DNA from: Alphaproteobacteria bacterium | GTDB lineage: Bacteria; Pseudomonadota; Alphaproteobacteria; Micropepsales; Micropepsaceae | Direction: 5' to 3' | DNA length: 64,000 nt | NCBI GenBank assembly: GCA_020852655.1 | Contig: JADZAI010000016.1 | Coordinates: 20,788-84,787 of the forward strand | Part shown: piece by piece, positions 34,467-42,995 of the stretch | Numbering within the stretch: the stretch's first letter is position 1 | Layout: every line of letters begins with the position of its first letter | Program-made: the position numbers and the translations under genes | Notes under the pieces: model-generated | Told to the model about the DNA's origin: nothing | The model's database searches: none | Seen by the model: only the letters and a program-made list of their open reading frames with translations

Positions 34467-34989
34467 TTGCGGACGGAGCGGCTCTTGCTGCGCCCCGTCC
34501 GCGAAGACGATTTCGACGCGATCCACACCTACGCCATCGACCCCGCGGTCTATCGCTACATGGACTGGGGGCCGAACACGCCCGAGATCACGCGCGGCGT
34601 GCTGAATGGCTGGCTGGAGGCGCAGAAGACCTGGCCGCGGCGCGAGGTGAATCTGGGCGTCGAGCTTATCGAGGAAAGGGTGCTGATCGGCGGCGCCCGC
34701 CTCGCGCTCCAGGCGCCTGGGAACGCCGACCTCGGCTACTGCTACAACACGCCGCGGCATCGGCCACGAGGCCGCCGCCGCCCTGCTGCGCGTCGCCTTC
34801 GAAACGCTCCACCTTCAACGCGTCTGGGCCACCTGCGACGTCCGCAACACCGGTTCGTTCGCCATCATGGAAAAACTCGGCATGCGCCGCGAAGCCACCT
34901 TCCACAGCGACCTCCAAATCCGAGGCCGCTGGCGCGACACTTATCTCTACGCGATCCTGGAAGAGGAATGGCGGGCGCGGAGCGCCTGA
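34467..34989 (+). pseudogene. GNAT acetyltransferase with frameshift
   Basis: Two reading frames together make one GNAT protein. From about 34467 (TTG; no better start seen) one frame reads LRTERLLLRPVREDDFDAIHTY... to GNADLGYCYNTP. Near 34750 the acetyl-CoA loop continues in another frame, as RGIGHEAAAALLRVAFETL... RVWATCDVRNTGSFAIMEKLGMRREA... ending at 34989. A few codons around the usual 'YWGRGIG' are missing. No slippery heptamer is present at the junction, so programmed frameshifting is unlikely. RimJ/RimL-type N-acetyltransferase is the closest group. Confidence 0.75.
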
Positions 34990-35041
34990 CCTCGGTCGCA
35001 TGGCATTGATGAACCGCCTGCCGAACACGGCGCCGAAGGCG

Positions 35042-35070
35042 TTGACACGATTCAAAGAAAGGGATACTAA
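35042..35070 (+). promoter_or_regulatory. Promoter of the toxin-antitoxin operon
   Basis: A perfect -35 box TTGACA (35042-35047) is followed after 17 bases by TACTAA (35065-35070), a weak -10. It lies 35 bases before the antitoxin ATG. Confidence 0.5.
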
Positions 35071-35088
35071 CACTTCTATCCTTTTCTT
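35055..35088. promoter_or_regulatory. Inverted-repeat operator overlapping the TA promoter
   Basis: AAGAAAGGGATA (35055-35066) and TATCCTTTTCTT (35077-35088) match as an inverted repeat in 11 of 12 positions around a 10-base centre. The site covers the -10 region, where an antitoxin-toxin complex would repress its own operon, as ribbon-helix-helix antitoxins typically do. Confidence 0.6.
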
Positions 35089-35104
35089 ATCGATGAGGAA
35101 ATCT

Positions 35105-35632
35105 ATGAGCAAGTATGGAAGTCTTACTACCTTTCTTAACGCTCAAGCCGGCAGTTCGCTGCCTATGACTTTTCGGGATGTCGAGAAGGTCATTGGCGCA
35201 TCTCTTCCGCCGTCCGCCTTCCGCCACCGGCCTTGGTGGAGCAACAATCCGGGTAACAACGTGATGACGAAGGCCTGGCTCGAAGCCGGATGGGTAACGT
35301 CCGATGTCGATGTACCGGGGCAGAAGCTCGTCTTTCGGCGGAACCAACGCGAAGAGCGCAATGCGCCCAAACTTCCGTCAACGGACTACCCGGTGCCGTC
35401 GCACGAAGTGACACTCAAAGGGCTAAGCGAGGATGCCATGCGGTGGTTGGCGTTGCGCGCGGACGCAGCACAGAAAACCGTCCCCGAAATTGCCGCGCAG
35501 GTTGTTGAGAACCACGTTAAGCCCAGTGTTGCCGAGCGGCTGGAGATGCTCGATCGGCTTCGCGCGCAAACGACGCTGGTGGGCGACGTGGATATCGTGG
35601 CGATGATCCGAGCCGACCGGGACAGCCGATGA
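35105..35632 (+). CDS. Two-domain antitoxin: DUF7662 fused to an RHH/FitA-like domain
   Basis: A 175-residue protein. Residues 1-79 match the DUF7662 pattern (SKYGSLTTFLNAQ..., MTFRDVEKVIG, LPPSAFRHRPWWSN, AWLEAGW). Residues about 98-175 resemble a FitA/VapB-type antitoxin: a ribbon-helix-helix-like stretch (HEVTLKGLSEDAMRWLALRADAAQKTVPEIAAQ) and an acidic tail that could fill the VapC active site. The ATG has GAGGAA upstream. The vapC start overlaps the stop (ATGA), as in classical TA operons. The DNA here is richer in A/T than its neighbours, which suggests transfer. The role of DUF7662 is unknown. Confidence 0.8.
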   Translation: MSKYGSLTTFLNAQAGSSLPMTFRDVEKVIGASLPPSAFRHRPWWSNNPGNNVMTKAWLEAGWVTSDVDVPGQKLVFRRNQREERNAPKLPSTDYPVPSHEVTLKGLSEDAMRWLALRADAAQKTVPEIAAQVVENHVKPSVAERLEMLDRLRAQTTLVGDVDIVAMIRADRDSR

Positions 35633-36024
35633 CACTAGTGATCGATGCCAACGTCGCAATCGCTCTCGCCCTTCCTCAGCCTTACTCAGCAGCGGCACGG
35701 GCCGCGATCGGCAATGTTCGCCTCATCGCGCCTGACCTTCTCATTCACGAGACGGCAAACGTGCTGTCGCGGCTGGCGGCCAGCAAGGCGATCGTAGACT
35801 GGGAAGCTCCGCTCGATCACATTCAAATGCTGATCGACGAGCTTGTTCCCAGCAGCACGCTCGCCAAGTCCGTCGTTCGTGACGCACTCAGCACCGGTCA
35901 TCCCGCCTATGATCTGTTCTACGCAGCGCTTGCCCGCGACCGTGGCGCAACGCTGGTGACCGCCGATCAGAAGCTGGCACGCCAAGCCCGAGTTCTCGGC
36001 ATCGCCGTGACGGCTGTCCGCTAA
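35629..36024 (+). CDS. vapC: Type II toxin VapC (PIN-domain ribonuclease)
   Basis: A 131-residue PIN-domain protein with all expected acidic metal ligands: Asp6 (VIDANVAIAL), Glu41 (IHETANVLSRL), Asp95 (HPAYDLFYAALA) and Asp113 (LVTADQKLA). VapC toxins cut tRNA or rRNA at specific sites. It is translationally coupled to the antitoxin by the ATGA at 35629-35632. The stop overlaps the end of the convergent acyl-CoA dehydrogenase gene by 4 bases. The active site is complete, so the toxin should be functional. Confidence 0.92.
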   Translation: MTLVIDANVAIALALPQPYSAAARAAIGNVRLIAPDLLIHETANVLSRLAASKAIVDWEAPLDHIQMLIDELVPSSTLAKSVVRDALSTGHPAYDLFYAALARDRGATLVTADQKLARQARVLGIAVTAVR

Positions 36025-37157
36025 ATCCCGTTCAGCCGGGCGAAGCGTTCCTTGTGGTAGGCGGCGTTGCCGTAGGCGGCTTCCACCACGCGGGCGCGCT
36101 TCAGGTACAGTCCCGCGTCATGCGCATCGGTCATGCCGATGCCGCCATGCATCTGGACCATCTCGTTCGAGACGAGATGCAGCGTTTCGCTGGCGCGCAC
36201 CTTGGCCAGCGAGGCGAGCTCGCGGATGTCGTTGGCGCCGGTGTCGATCGCCTGGAGCGCCGCCTCCACCGCCGACCGCGTCAGCTCCAGCTCGGTGAAC
36301 ATCTTCGCGGCGCGATGCTGGAGCGCCTGGAAGGTGGAGAGGAGCTGGCCGAACTGGGTGCGGACCTTCAGATATTCGACCGTCTGTTCGAACGCCGCCG
36401 CCGCCATGCCCAGCATCTCGGCCGCGAGGCCGGCGCGGGTGCGGTCGAGCGTCGGCTCCAGCACCTGCCAGCCCTGCCCTTCGCCGCCGAGCAGCGCATC
36501 GGCGCCCAGCTTCACCGCCTTGAACGTCACCTGCGCATGGCCGCGCGAGTCCATCGTCTGCAACGCAGCGCGCTTCACGCCCCTGGCATCGGCCGGCACC
36601 AGGAACAGGCTGACGCCGTCGGTCGATCCCGCCCTGCCTGACGTCCGCGCCGCGACGACGAACAGCCCCGCCGCCATGCCTTCCGCGACCAGCGTCTTCG
36701 CGCCCGAGAGCGTGTAGCCGGCGTCCGTCTTCTTCGCCTTCATCGCGATGCGTTCGGGCGCGTGGTGCGGCCCTTCGTCGATCGCCAGCGTCCCCACCAG
36801 CTCGCCCGCAGCGATCGGCGCCAGGTATTTTTCCTTCTGCGCCGCGTTGCCGCCCAGCATCAGGGCGGTCGCCGCGCCGAGGCTCGACGACACCAGCGGC
36901 GAGGCGGCGAGGGTGCGGCCCATTTCCTCCAGCACGAGGCCGAGCGAGAGATAGCCGAATTCCGATCCGCCATGGGCCTCGGGCACGATGATGCCCGGCC
37001 AGCCCATCTCCGCCATCTCCTTCCAGCGCGCGGCGTCATAGCCGAGCGGCGTGCCGGCATCGCGCAATTTGCGCAAGGCGGAGACGGGCGATTTGTCCTT
37101 CACCCATGCCCGCGCCGAATCGCGCAGCAGGGTCTGTTCCTCGGTGAGCGCTGCCAT
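36021..37157 (-). CDS. Acyl-CoA dehydrogenase family protein, smaller subunit type
   Basis: A 378-residue flavoprotein with the three ACAD domains: helical N-terminus (LTEEQTLLRDSARAWV), middle beta domain (GELVGTLAIDEGPHH, AGYTLSGAKTLV) and helical C-terminus (RTQFGQLLSTFQALQHRAAKMF, MHGGIGMTDAHDAGLYLKRA). At the usual catalytic-Glu region the motif reads TDAHDAG, so the base may be Asp or be supplied by a partner. It lies 11 bases after another ACAD gene; such pairs often form alpha2beta2 enzymes acting on bulky acyl-CoA (for example steroid side chains). The pairing is inference. Confidence 0.88.
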   Translation of the reverse strand: MAALTEEQTLLRDSARAWVKDKSPVSALRKLRDAGTPLGYDAARWKEMAEMGWPGIIVPEAHGGSEFGYLSLGLVLEEMGRTLAASPLVSSSLGAATALMLGGNAAQKEKYLAPIAAGELVGTLAIDEGPHHAPERIAMKAKKTDAGYTLSGAKTLVAEGMAAGLFVVAARTSGRAGSTDGVSLFLVPADARGVKRAALQTMDSRGHAQVTFKAVKLGADALLGGEGQGWQVLEPTLDRTRAGLAAEMLGMAAAAFEQTVEYLKVRTQFGQLLSTFQALQHRAAKMFTELELTRSAVEAALQAIDTGANDIRELASLAKVRASETLHLVSNEMVQMHGGIGMTDAHDAGLYLKRARVVEAAYGNAAYHKERFARLNGI

Positions 37158-37168
37158 GATCGGTCCGC

Positions 37169-38386
37169 CTACTGATGATCGAGCATGCCGAGCATGCGCT
37201 TGGCGATGATGTTGTTCTGGATCTCCGACGACCCGCCATAGATCGTGAAGGCCTTGCCGCCGAGCCAGCCGCGCACGGCGCCGAGCTCGAGATCGTCGAA
37301 GCCGTCGCCCTCCCAGCCGAGGCCCTGGTTGCCCATGATCTCGAGCGTCAGCTCGGCGCGCTCCTGGCCGAGTTCCGCGCCGGCATTCTTCATCACCGAG
37401 GTCGCCGAGCTCGGCCCGCCGCCGCCCTTCGCTTCGGCGGCCGCGCGTTGCAGCGTCAGGCCGAACGCCTTCTGCCGGATCGCATTGTCGATCAGCTTCT
37501 GGCGCAGCGCCGGGTCGGCGACGCGGCCGTCCTTGTCCTGGCCGACATATTTCCGTGCCAGCGCCACGAGGTCGCTCGGCCCGCGATTGGTGCCGCCGCC
37601 GGTGCCGCCGGCCGGTCCGCCATTGGCGCCCGAGAGGCCCTGGCGCTCGAACTGGAGCAGGCGCTTGGCGATCGTCCAGCCGCCGTTCAGCGGCCCCATC
37701 AACTGGTCCTTCGGCACCTTCACGTCGGTGAAGAAGGTCTCGCAGAAGGGCGAATTGCCCGAGATCAGCTTGATCGGCCGCACCTCGACGCCCGGCGATT
37801 TCATGTCGAACAGCAGGAACGAGATGCCCTCGTGCTTGCGCGTCGTGTCGGTGCGCACGAGGCAGAAGATCCAGTCGGCATATTGCGCGCCCGAGGTCCA
37901 GATCTTCGAGCCGTTGACCAGCCAGTGATCGCCCTTGTCCTCGCAGCGCGTAGCCAGCGAGGCGAGGTCGGAGCCGGCGCCGGGTTCCGAGAAGCCCTGG
38001 CACCAGCGCGTCGTGCCGTTCACGATGCCGGGGGCGAAGCGCTTCTTCTGCTCCTCGCTGCCGTATTCCAGCAGCGTCGGGCCGAACATCATCACGCCCA
38101 TGCCGCCGATCGGGCTCCAGGCGCCGGCCTTCGCCATCTCCTGCTGGAGCACGCGGGCTTCATCGCGGCTGAGTCCGCCGCCGCCATATTGCCTGGGCCA
38201 GGTCGGGGTGCCCCAGCCCTTCTCGCCCATCCGCTGCTTCCACTGAACGAAGTCCGGCTCGTCGGTCTCGACGTTCAGGTTCAGCATGATGTGGCCGCGA
38301 TTTTTCAGCGACGCGGGGAAGTTCGCGGCCAGCCATCCGGCCGCCTCGTCGCGAAACGCCGCCAATTCGGGCGTGTCTGCTGCCAT
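37169..38386 (-). CDS. Acyl-CoA dehydrogenase family protein, larger subunit type
   Basis: A 405-residue ACAD. The FAD/substrate-binding middle (RWCQGFSEPGAGSDLASL, GSKIWTSGAQYADWIFCLVRT) and the C-terminal AFTIYGGSSEIQNNIIAKRMLGM are canonical. I chose the ATG at 38386 (GGGAG 8 bases upstream) rather than the ATG 57 bases further up. It is the first gene of a two-gene operon with 36021-37157 and would remove hydrogen from an acyl-CoA as the first beta-oxidation step. Confidence 0.9.
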   Translation of the reverse strand: MAADTPELAAFRDEAAGWLAANFPASLKNRGHIMLNLNVETDEPDFVQWKQRMGEKGWGTPTWPRQYGGGGLSRDEARVLQQEMAKAGAWSPIGGMGVMMFGPTLLEYGSEEQKKRFAPGIVNGTTRWCQGFSEPGAGSDLASLATRCEDKGDHWLVNGSKIWTSGAQYADWIFCLVRTDTTRKHEGISFLLFDMKSPGVEVRPIKLISGNSPFCETFFTDVKVPKDQLMGPLNGGWTIAKRLLQFERQGLSGANGGPAGGTGGGTNRGPSDLVALARKYVGQDKDGRVADPALRQKLIDNAIRQKAFGLTLQRAAAEAKGGGGPSSATSVMKNAGAELGQERAELTLEIMGNQGLGWEGDGFDDLELGAVRGWLGGKAFTIYGGSSEIQNNIIAKRMLGMLDHQ

Positions 38387-38507
38387 CGTCTGCTCCCAGT
38401 TTCCGGTTCTTGAAGGCGTGCCGTCCGGATGCGGCTCGGCCACAGCCTAGCGTGCGCCCGGCACCTCCGCCAAGCGCGCCTCAATTACGGAACGGAAAGC
38501 CGGACGA

Positions 38508-38792
38508 TCAACCCTCGGCGCGCGTGTCGGCGTCGGCCAGCGTGCGCGCGATGCCCCAGGCGCAGGCGGCGACCAGCACGGTCGCGGCCATCACATGCAT
38601 CAGCGTGAACTGGCTCGCGGTCACGTAGAACTCGCCGCCCAGGATCTGCGGGAGGAAGCCGGCGGCTTCCGTCTGGCCCGACATCACGTCGGGTTCCGCC
38701 GCCGCAGTCAGCGCGATGACGACACGCAGCAGCCCGGTCGCGAGCATGGCGCCGACGAAGGCGTCCCAAAGGGTCCGGCTGAGCTGCTTCAT
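38508..38792 (-). CDS. Small hypothetical membrane protein
   Basis: A 94-residue protein with two probable membrane helices (about residues 11-30 and 63-83) separated by a short hydrophilic stretch. I recognise no family. I used the internal ATG (MKQLSRTLWDAF), since the upstream extension to 38825 is basic and less protein-like. No clear operon partner. Confidence 0.55.
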   Translation of the reverse strand: MKQLSRTLWDAFVGAMLATGLLRVVIALTAAAEPDVMSGQTEAAGFLPQILGGEFYVTASQFTLMHVMAATVLVAACAWGIARTLADADTRAEG

Positions 38793-38885
38793 GGTTGCAC
38801 GATGCGCTGAAGCGCGTTGCGGCATCGTTAAACGACGACGCGGCGCGCGGTTGCCTCCCGGCGCGGTCCCTCGCGCCCGGGCGCC

Positions 38886-40517
38886 TCATAGCGCCTGGGT
38901 TCGCTCCAGCGCCAGTCTTTTGACGGCCGGATAATCCATTTTGCCGTTCGGCGAACGCCCGATGCTCTCGACGACCACCAGCGCGCGCGGCGCCTTGTAG
39001 TCGGCGAGCTGCGTCTTCACGAAGGCCGCGAGGTCCGGCAGCTCCGGCGTGCCGAAGCCGGGCCGCGGCTCCACGACCGCGCAGATCTTCTCGCCGAAGC
39101 GCGCGTCGGGAACGCCCACCACCGCCGCATCGCGGATCGCGGCGTGGCGCTTCAGCGCTTCCTCGACCTCCTCGGGGAAGACCTTCTCGCCGCCGGTGTT
39201 GATCGACTGCGAGCCGCGGCCGAGCAGCTTCAGCGAGCCGTCCTCATTCACCTCGGCCCAGTCGCCCGGCACCGACCAGCGCTGGCCTTCGATCGTGGGA
39301 AAGGTGCGCGCGGTCTTCTCGGGGTCCTTGTAATAGCCGAGCGGCAGGAAGCCGGAGAGCGCGACCATGCCGCGCTTGCCCGAACCCGGCGCGACGCGCT
39401 GCCAGTCCTCGTCGAACACGGCGGTGTTCGGCCCGGCGACGAAGCGCGCGGTCGTCTCGGCGGCGGCGGCCGCGGAGGTGGAGACGCCCAGGCCCAGCGC
39501 TTCGGACGACGCGAAGGCGTCCATAAGCTGAACCTGCGGCATGTGGCGCAGCAGGCCGGCCTTGTTCTCCTTGCTCCACATCGCTCCGGACGAACCGATC
39601 ATGCGCACCGACGACACGTCCCAGCGGCCGGGATTCGTGTCGAGCGCATCGAGCATGGGCGTCGCGAAGGGAAGGCCGACGATCGAGATGCGCGTCGCGC
39701 GGTGGGCATGGACCGCGTCCCACAGTTCCACGGGATCGAATTTGCGCCCCGCAAGCAGGACGACAGTGCCGCCGAAGGTGAAGGCCGCCTGGGCGCCCAT
39801 GAGTCCTGTGCCGTGCATCAGCGGCGGGCCGATCATCGCGACGGGACGCGGCAGGCCGGAGGTCGCGGCGCGCGGGCCGGCATCTTCCGGCTTCGCCAGC
39901 GGCTCGGCTCCGATCAGCGGATTGGCGCCGTAACTGCCGACGCCCATGAGGTCGCCCTGGCGCCACATCACGCCCTTGGGCATGCCCGTGGTGCCGCCGG
40001 TATAGAGCATCATGAGGTCGTCCTCGGAGCGGCCCCACGGCCCCTGCTGGTTCGGCGCGACCTTCGCCGCGACGACACCAGCGAAGTCTTCCGCCCAGGG
40101 CGGAACGGCGGCGCCCGGACGCGCGACGCCGATCCAGGACTTCACGAGGGGCAGGCGCTCGCGAATGGGTTCAAGACGATCCGCAAGGTCGGCGTCGAAG
40201 ATCACCGCCTCCGCGTCGGCATTGTCGAAGAGATAGTGCAGCTCGTTCGCGCCGTAGCGGTAGTTCGCGTTGAACGGCGCGAAGGACATCTTGTACGCCG
40301 CGAATTGCGCGATCAGATATTCCGGCGCATTGTGCATGTGGATGCCGACCTTGGCATGCCGGCCGAGGCCCGCCTTCCGCAGATGCGCAGCCAGCGCATC
40401 GGCCTCGGCGTTGAACGCCTCCCAGGCGATGATACGTTCGCCCTGGATGATCGCCGGCCGTTCCGGCTGCGCGCCCGCGACCGACTCCCACAGATCCGCA
40501 TAACACCACACAGCCAT
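38886..40517 (-). CDS. Acyl-CoA synthetase (AMP-binding, FadD-like)
   Basis: A 543-residue ANL-family ligase. The P-loop motif LMMLYTGGTTGMPKGVMW is at about residues 174-191, an A5-like motif in MDAFASSEALG, and the catalytic C-terminal Lys in RSPNGKMDYPAVKR. It activates a fatty or ring-derived acid to its CoA ester via an acyl-adenylate. The ATG at 40517 has AGGAAG 6 bases upstream; a start 45 bases further up lacks this. It is well placed to feed the nearby acyl-CoA dehydrogenases. Confidence 0.92.
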   Translation of the reverse strand: MAVWCYADLWESVAGAQPERPAIIQGERIIAWEAFNAEADALAAHLRKAGLGRHAKVGIHMHNAPEYLIAQFAAYKMSFAPFNANYRYGANELHYLFDNADAEAVIFDADLADRLEPIRERLPLVKSWIGVARPGAAVPPWAEDFAGVVAAKVAPNQQGPWGRSEDDLMMLYTGGTTGMPKGVMWRQGDLMGVGSYGANPLIGAEPLAKPEDAGPRAATSGLPRPVAMIGPPLMHGTGLMGAQAAFTFGGTVVLLAGRKFDPVELWDAVHAHRATRISIVGLPFATPMLDALDTNPGRWDVSSVRMIGSSGAMWSKENKAGLLRHMPQVQLMDAFASSEALGLGVSTSAAAAAETTARFVAGPNTAVFDEDWQRVAPGSGKRGMVALSGFLPLGYYKDPEKTARTFPTIEGQRWSVPGDWAEVNEDGSLKLLGRGSQSINTGGEKVFPEEVEEALKRHAAIRDAAVVGVPDARFGEKICAVVEPRPGFGTPELPDLAAFVKTQLADYKAPRALVVVESIGRSPNGKMDYPAVKRLALERTQAL

Positions 40518-40599
40518 CGGGCGCTTCCTGTCGTTGCCTGGTATTGTTGTTGTCGTCGGCAATTGCGGCGCCCAGAACCTACCCTGTCAAGCCAACCCC

Positions 40600-41043
40600 T
40601 CACCTCTCCCCCGCACCGCCCTCTTTCTCCCTCCGCCTGCGGAGGGAGTACCCGCGAAGCGGGGGAGGGAGGCCTTCCGGCGCCGGCGCCCGCGCATCGA
40701 CCTCCCACCAGATCGCATCCAGCACCGCGCTCAGGCGCCGATAGACATCGTCATTCGTGAAGCGCGCGACCTTCCAGCCCTCGCGTGCCAGATACGCATC
40801 GCGCCGCGCATCATGCGCCCGTTCGTCATCGGTTTCATGCGTCGCGCCGTCGACCTCCACCACCAGCCGCGCCGCGACACAGGCAAAGTCGGCGACATAC
40901 GGCCCGATCGCATGCTGGCGATGAAACACGACCCGCGCCTGCGCCCCCTTCCGCAACCGCGACCACAGGATGACCTCCGCCTCGGTCATCCGCTTGCGCA
41001 ACGCCCGCGCCAGACGCCGCGAGCGCTCTGTGTCGTTCCGCAT
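40600..41043 (-). CDS. DUF559 endonuclease-domain protein framed by repeats
   Basis: A 147-residue protein of the DUF559 (Vsr/restriction-endonuclease-like) family. MRNDTERSRRLARALRKRMTEAEVILWSRLR leads to RRQHAIGPYVADFACVAARLVVEVDGATH. The Asp in YVADF and the Glu/Asp in VVEVDG form the nuclease core, and ARFTNDDV follows. The last 22 codons and the stop lie in or next to a palindromic repeat (40606-40672), giving a low-complexity tail; an inverted copy sits just upstream of the start. In-frame ATGs at 41079 and 41106 are alternatives. Function is unknown. Confidence 0.75.
   Translation of the reverse strand: MRNDTERSRRLARALRKRMTEAEVILWSRLRKGAQARVVFHRQHAIGPYVADFACVAARLVVEVDGATHETDDERAHDARRDAYLAREGWKVARFTNDDVYRRLSAVLDAIWWEVDARAPAPEGLPPPLRGYSLRRRREKEGGAGER
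40606..40672 (+). repeat. Palindromic repeat R1
   Basis: A 67-base repeat with two nested hairpins (CTCCCTCCGC-CT-GCGGAGGGAG and CCCGC-GAA-GCGGG). It is nearly identical to R2 in inverted orientation and to R3 in the same orientation, and overlaps the end of the DUF559 gene. Confidence 0.85.
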
Positions 41044-41113
41044 GTGGTGTGTCCCGGTTGCCGTCGCATCGTGCGGCATTTGTCCGCCGCCGCAATCGGA
41101 CGACATGCCGCAA

Positions 41114-41175
41114 CCCTCCCTCCCCCGCTTCGCGGGTACTCCCTCCGCAAGCGGAGGGAGAAAGAGAGCGGTGCG
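41114..41175 (-). repeat. Palindromic repeat R2 (inverted relative to R1)
   Basis: The reverse complement of R1 over about 62 bases with two differences. It lies 70 bases upstream of the DUF559 start. R1 and R2 together make a 570-base unit with inverted ends. The surrounding gap 41044-41366 holds only R2 and R3. Confidence 0.85.
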
Positions 41176-41248
41176 GTCGCTAGGGCGGTGCGACCAGGCT
41201 CGCATAGAGAACCAAGATGCCTGGCGTTGTCATCGGTAGGCTCGGCGC

Positions 41249-41299
41249 CTTTCTCCCTCCGCCTGCGGAGGGAGTACCCGCGAAGCGGGGGAGGGAGGG
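41249..41299 (+). repeat. Palindromic repeat R3 (solo copy)
   Basis: A 51-base stretch identical to the main part of R1, same orientation, between R2 and the end of the GMC oxidoreductase gene. It is a copy without an adjoining nuclease gene of its own. Confidence 0.85.
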
Positions 41300-41366
41300 A
41301 TCGATGCAGCCCACGAACCCCGCGCAGCGCACTTACACGCCGAGCAGTTCACCCCGCGGCCACCCC

Positions 41367-42989
41367 CTACCCCGCATCCTCCCGCACCATCGCCGCGCCC
41401 TTCTCCGCGATCATGATCGTCGGCGTGTTGGTGTTGCCCGACGTGATCGTCGGCATCACCGACGCGTCGATCACCCGCAAGGCCTCCAGCCCGATCACCC
41501 GCAGCCGCTCGTCCACCACCGCCATCGGATCGGAAGCGAGGCCCATCTTCGCCGTGCCCACGGGATGGAAGATCGTCGTCCCGATATCGCCCGCCGCCTT
41601 CGCCAGATCCGCATCGCCGTCACCCACGCCCGGCCCCGGCAGGAATTCCTCCGGCCCGAACCCCGCGAGCGCCCGCTGCCGCATCAGCCGGCGCGTCACG
41701 CGGATCGCGTCGGCGGCGACGCGGCGGTCTTCCGGCGTCGCGAGATAGTTCGGCGCGATGCGCGGCTTGTCGGCCGGGTCCGCCGAGCGCAGGCGCACCG
41801 TGCCGCGCGAAGTCGGCCTCAGATTGCACGCCGAGACCGTGATCGCCGGGAAGCGGTGCAGCGGTTCGCCGAAGCGGTCGAGCGACAGCGGCTGGACGTG
41901 GAACTGGATATTCGCCCGCTCGTGATCCGGCGACGACACCGTGAAGATGCCGAGCTGCGAAGGCGCCATGGTCAGCGGACCGGTCTGGAACAGCGCATAT
42001 TCCATGCCCATCCAGGCGCGGCGCAGGAGCGAGTGATAGGTCTCGTTCAGCGTCTTCACGCCGCGCACCTTGTAGATCGCGCGCTGCTGGAGATGGTCCT
42101 GGAGATTTCGTCCGACCCCGGAGCGTTCCGCTGTCACCGGAATGCCGAGTTGGCCGAGCCATTCGCCCGGCCCGACGCCCGAGCGGTGCAATATCTCCGT
42201 CGAACCGATCGAGCCGGACGAGAGGATCACCTCGCCTTTCGCCCGCGCCTCCACCCATTGCCCGTCGCGGCGGAAGCGCACGCCCACGGCGCGCGTGCCC
42301 TCGAACAGCAGCTTCTCGACCAGCACGCCGGTCTCCAGCCTCAGATTCGGCCGCCGCAGCGCGGGCTTCAGGAAGGCGCGCGCCGCCGAGACGCGCAGGC
42401 CGCGCCGCTGGTTCACATGGAAATAACCGACGCCGGCGTTGTCGCCGGTGTTGAAGTCGCTCGTCCGACGGATGCCCATCTGCTCGGCGGCCGTCGCGAC
42501 CGCGTCCAGCACGTCCCAGCGCACGCGCGGCTGCTCGACGCGCCAGTCGCCCGCCGCGCCGTGATGTTCGGTCTCGCCGAGGAAGTGATTGTCGAGCCGC
42601 CTGAACACCGGCCGCACGTCGTCCCAGCCCCAGCCGGTAAGGCCGAGCTGGCGCCAGTGGTCGTAATCTTCGGCCTGGCCGCGCATCGAGATCATCGCGT
42701 TGATCGCCGACGAGCCGCCGATCACCTTGCCGCGCGGATATTTCAGCGCGCGGCCGTTCAGCCCGGCTTCCGGCTCGGTCTCGAACATCCAGTCGGCGCG
42801 CGGATTGCCGATGGCGAAGAGATAGCCGACCGGGATGTGGAACCAGATCCAGCCATCGCGCCCGCCCGCCTCCAGCACCAGCACGCGCCGGCGCGGATCT
42901 GCGGAGAGGCGGTTCGCCAGCACGCATCCCGCCGATCCCGCGCCGACGACGATATAGTCGTAGTCGCCGTCCAGAGCCGCTGCCGTCAC
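41367..42989 (-). CDS. GMC family oxidoreductase (choline dehydrogenase-like)
   Basis: A 540-residue FAD enzyme. The dinucleotide motif YIVVGAGSAGCVLANRLS is at about residues 11-28 and GMC signature 1 around GKVIGGSSAINAMI. The active-site His is in FHPVGTAKMG and the second residue in the C-terminal SGNTNTPTIMIAEKGA. It oxidises an alcohol to an aldehyde or ketone. It lies 6 bases downstream of the zinc-type dehydrogenase gene, an operon of two. Substrate unknown; many relatives act on polyethylene glycol, alkanols or choline. Confidence 0.92.
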   Translation of the reverse strand: MTAAALDGDYDYIVVGAGSAGCVLANRLSADPRRRVLVLEAGGRDGWIWFHIPVGYLFAIGNPRADWMFETEPEAGLNGRALKYPRGKVIGGSSAINAMISMRGQAEDYDHWRQLGLTGWGWDDVRPVFRRLDNHFLGETEHHGAAGDWRVEQPRVRWDVLDAVATAAEQMGIRRTSDFNTGDNAGVGYFHVNQRRGLRVSAARAFLKPALRRPNLRLETGVLVEKLLFEGTRAVGVRFRRDGQWVEARAKGEVILSSGSIGSTEILHRSGVGPGEWLGQLGIPVTAERSGVGRNLQDHLQQRAIYKVRGVKTLNETYHSLLRRAWMGMEYALFQTGPLTMAPSQLGIFTVSSPDHERANIQFHVQPLSLDRFGEPLHRFPAITVSACNLRPTSRGTVRLRSADPADKPRIAPNYLATPEDRRVAADAIRVTRRLMRQRALAGFGPEEFLPGPGVGDGDADLAKAAGDIGTTIFHPVGTAKMGLASDPMAVVDERLRVIGLEALRVIDASVMPTITSGNTNTPTIMIAEKGAAMVREDAG

Positions 42990-42995
42990 GCCGCC

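Noticed and set aside
34740..34765. Programmed frameshift in the GNAT gene
   Set aside because: No slippery heptamer or stimulatory structure is visible, and codons of the acetyl-CoA loop are missing, which indicates deletion.
40606..41299. CRISPR array
   Set aside because: The three repeat copies are palindromic, in mixed orientation and irregularly spaced, with a gene between two of them; no uniform spacers or cas genes.
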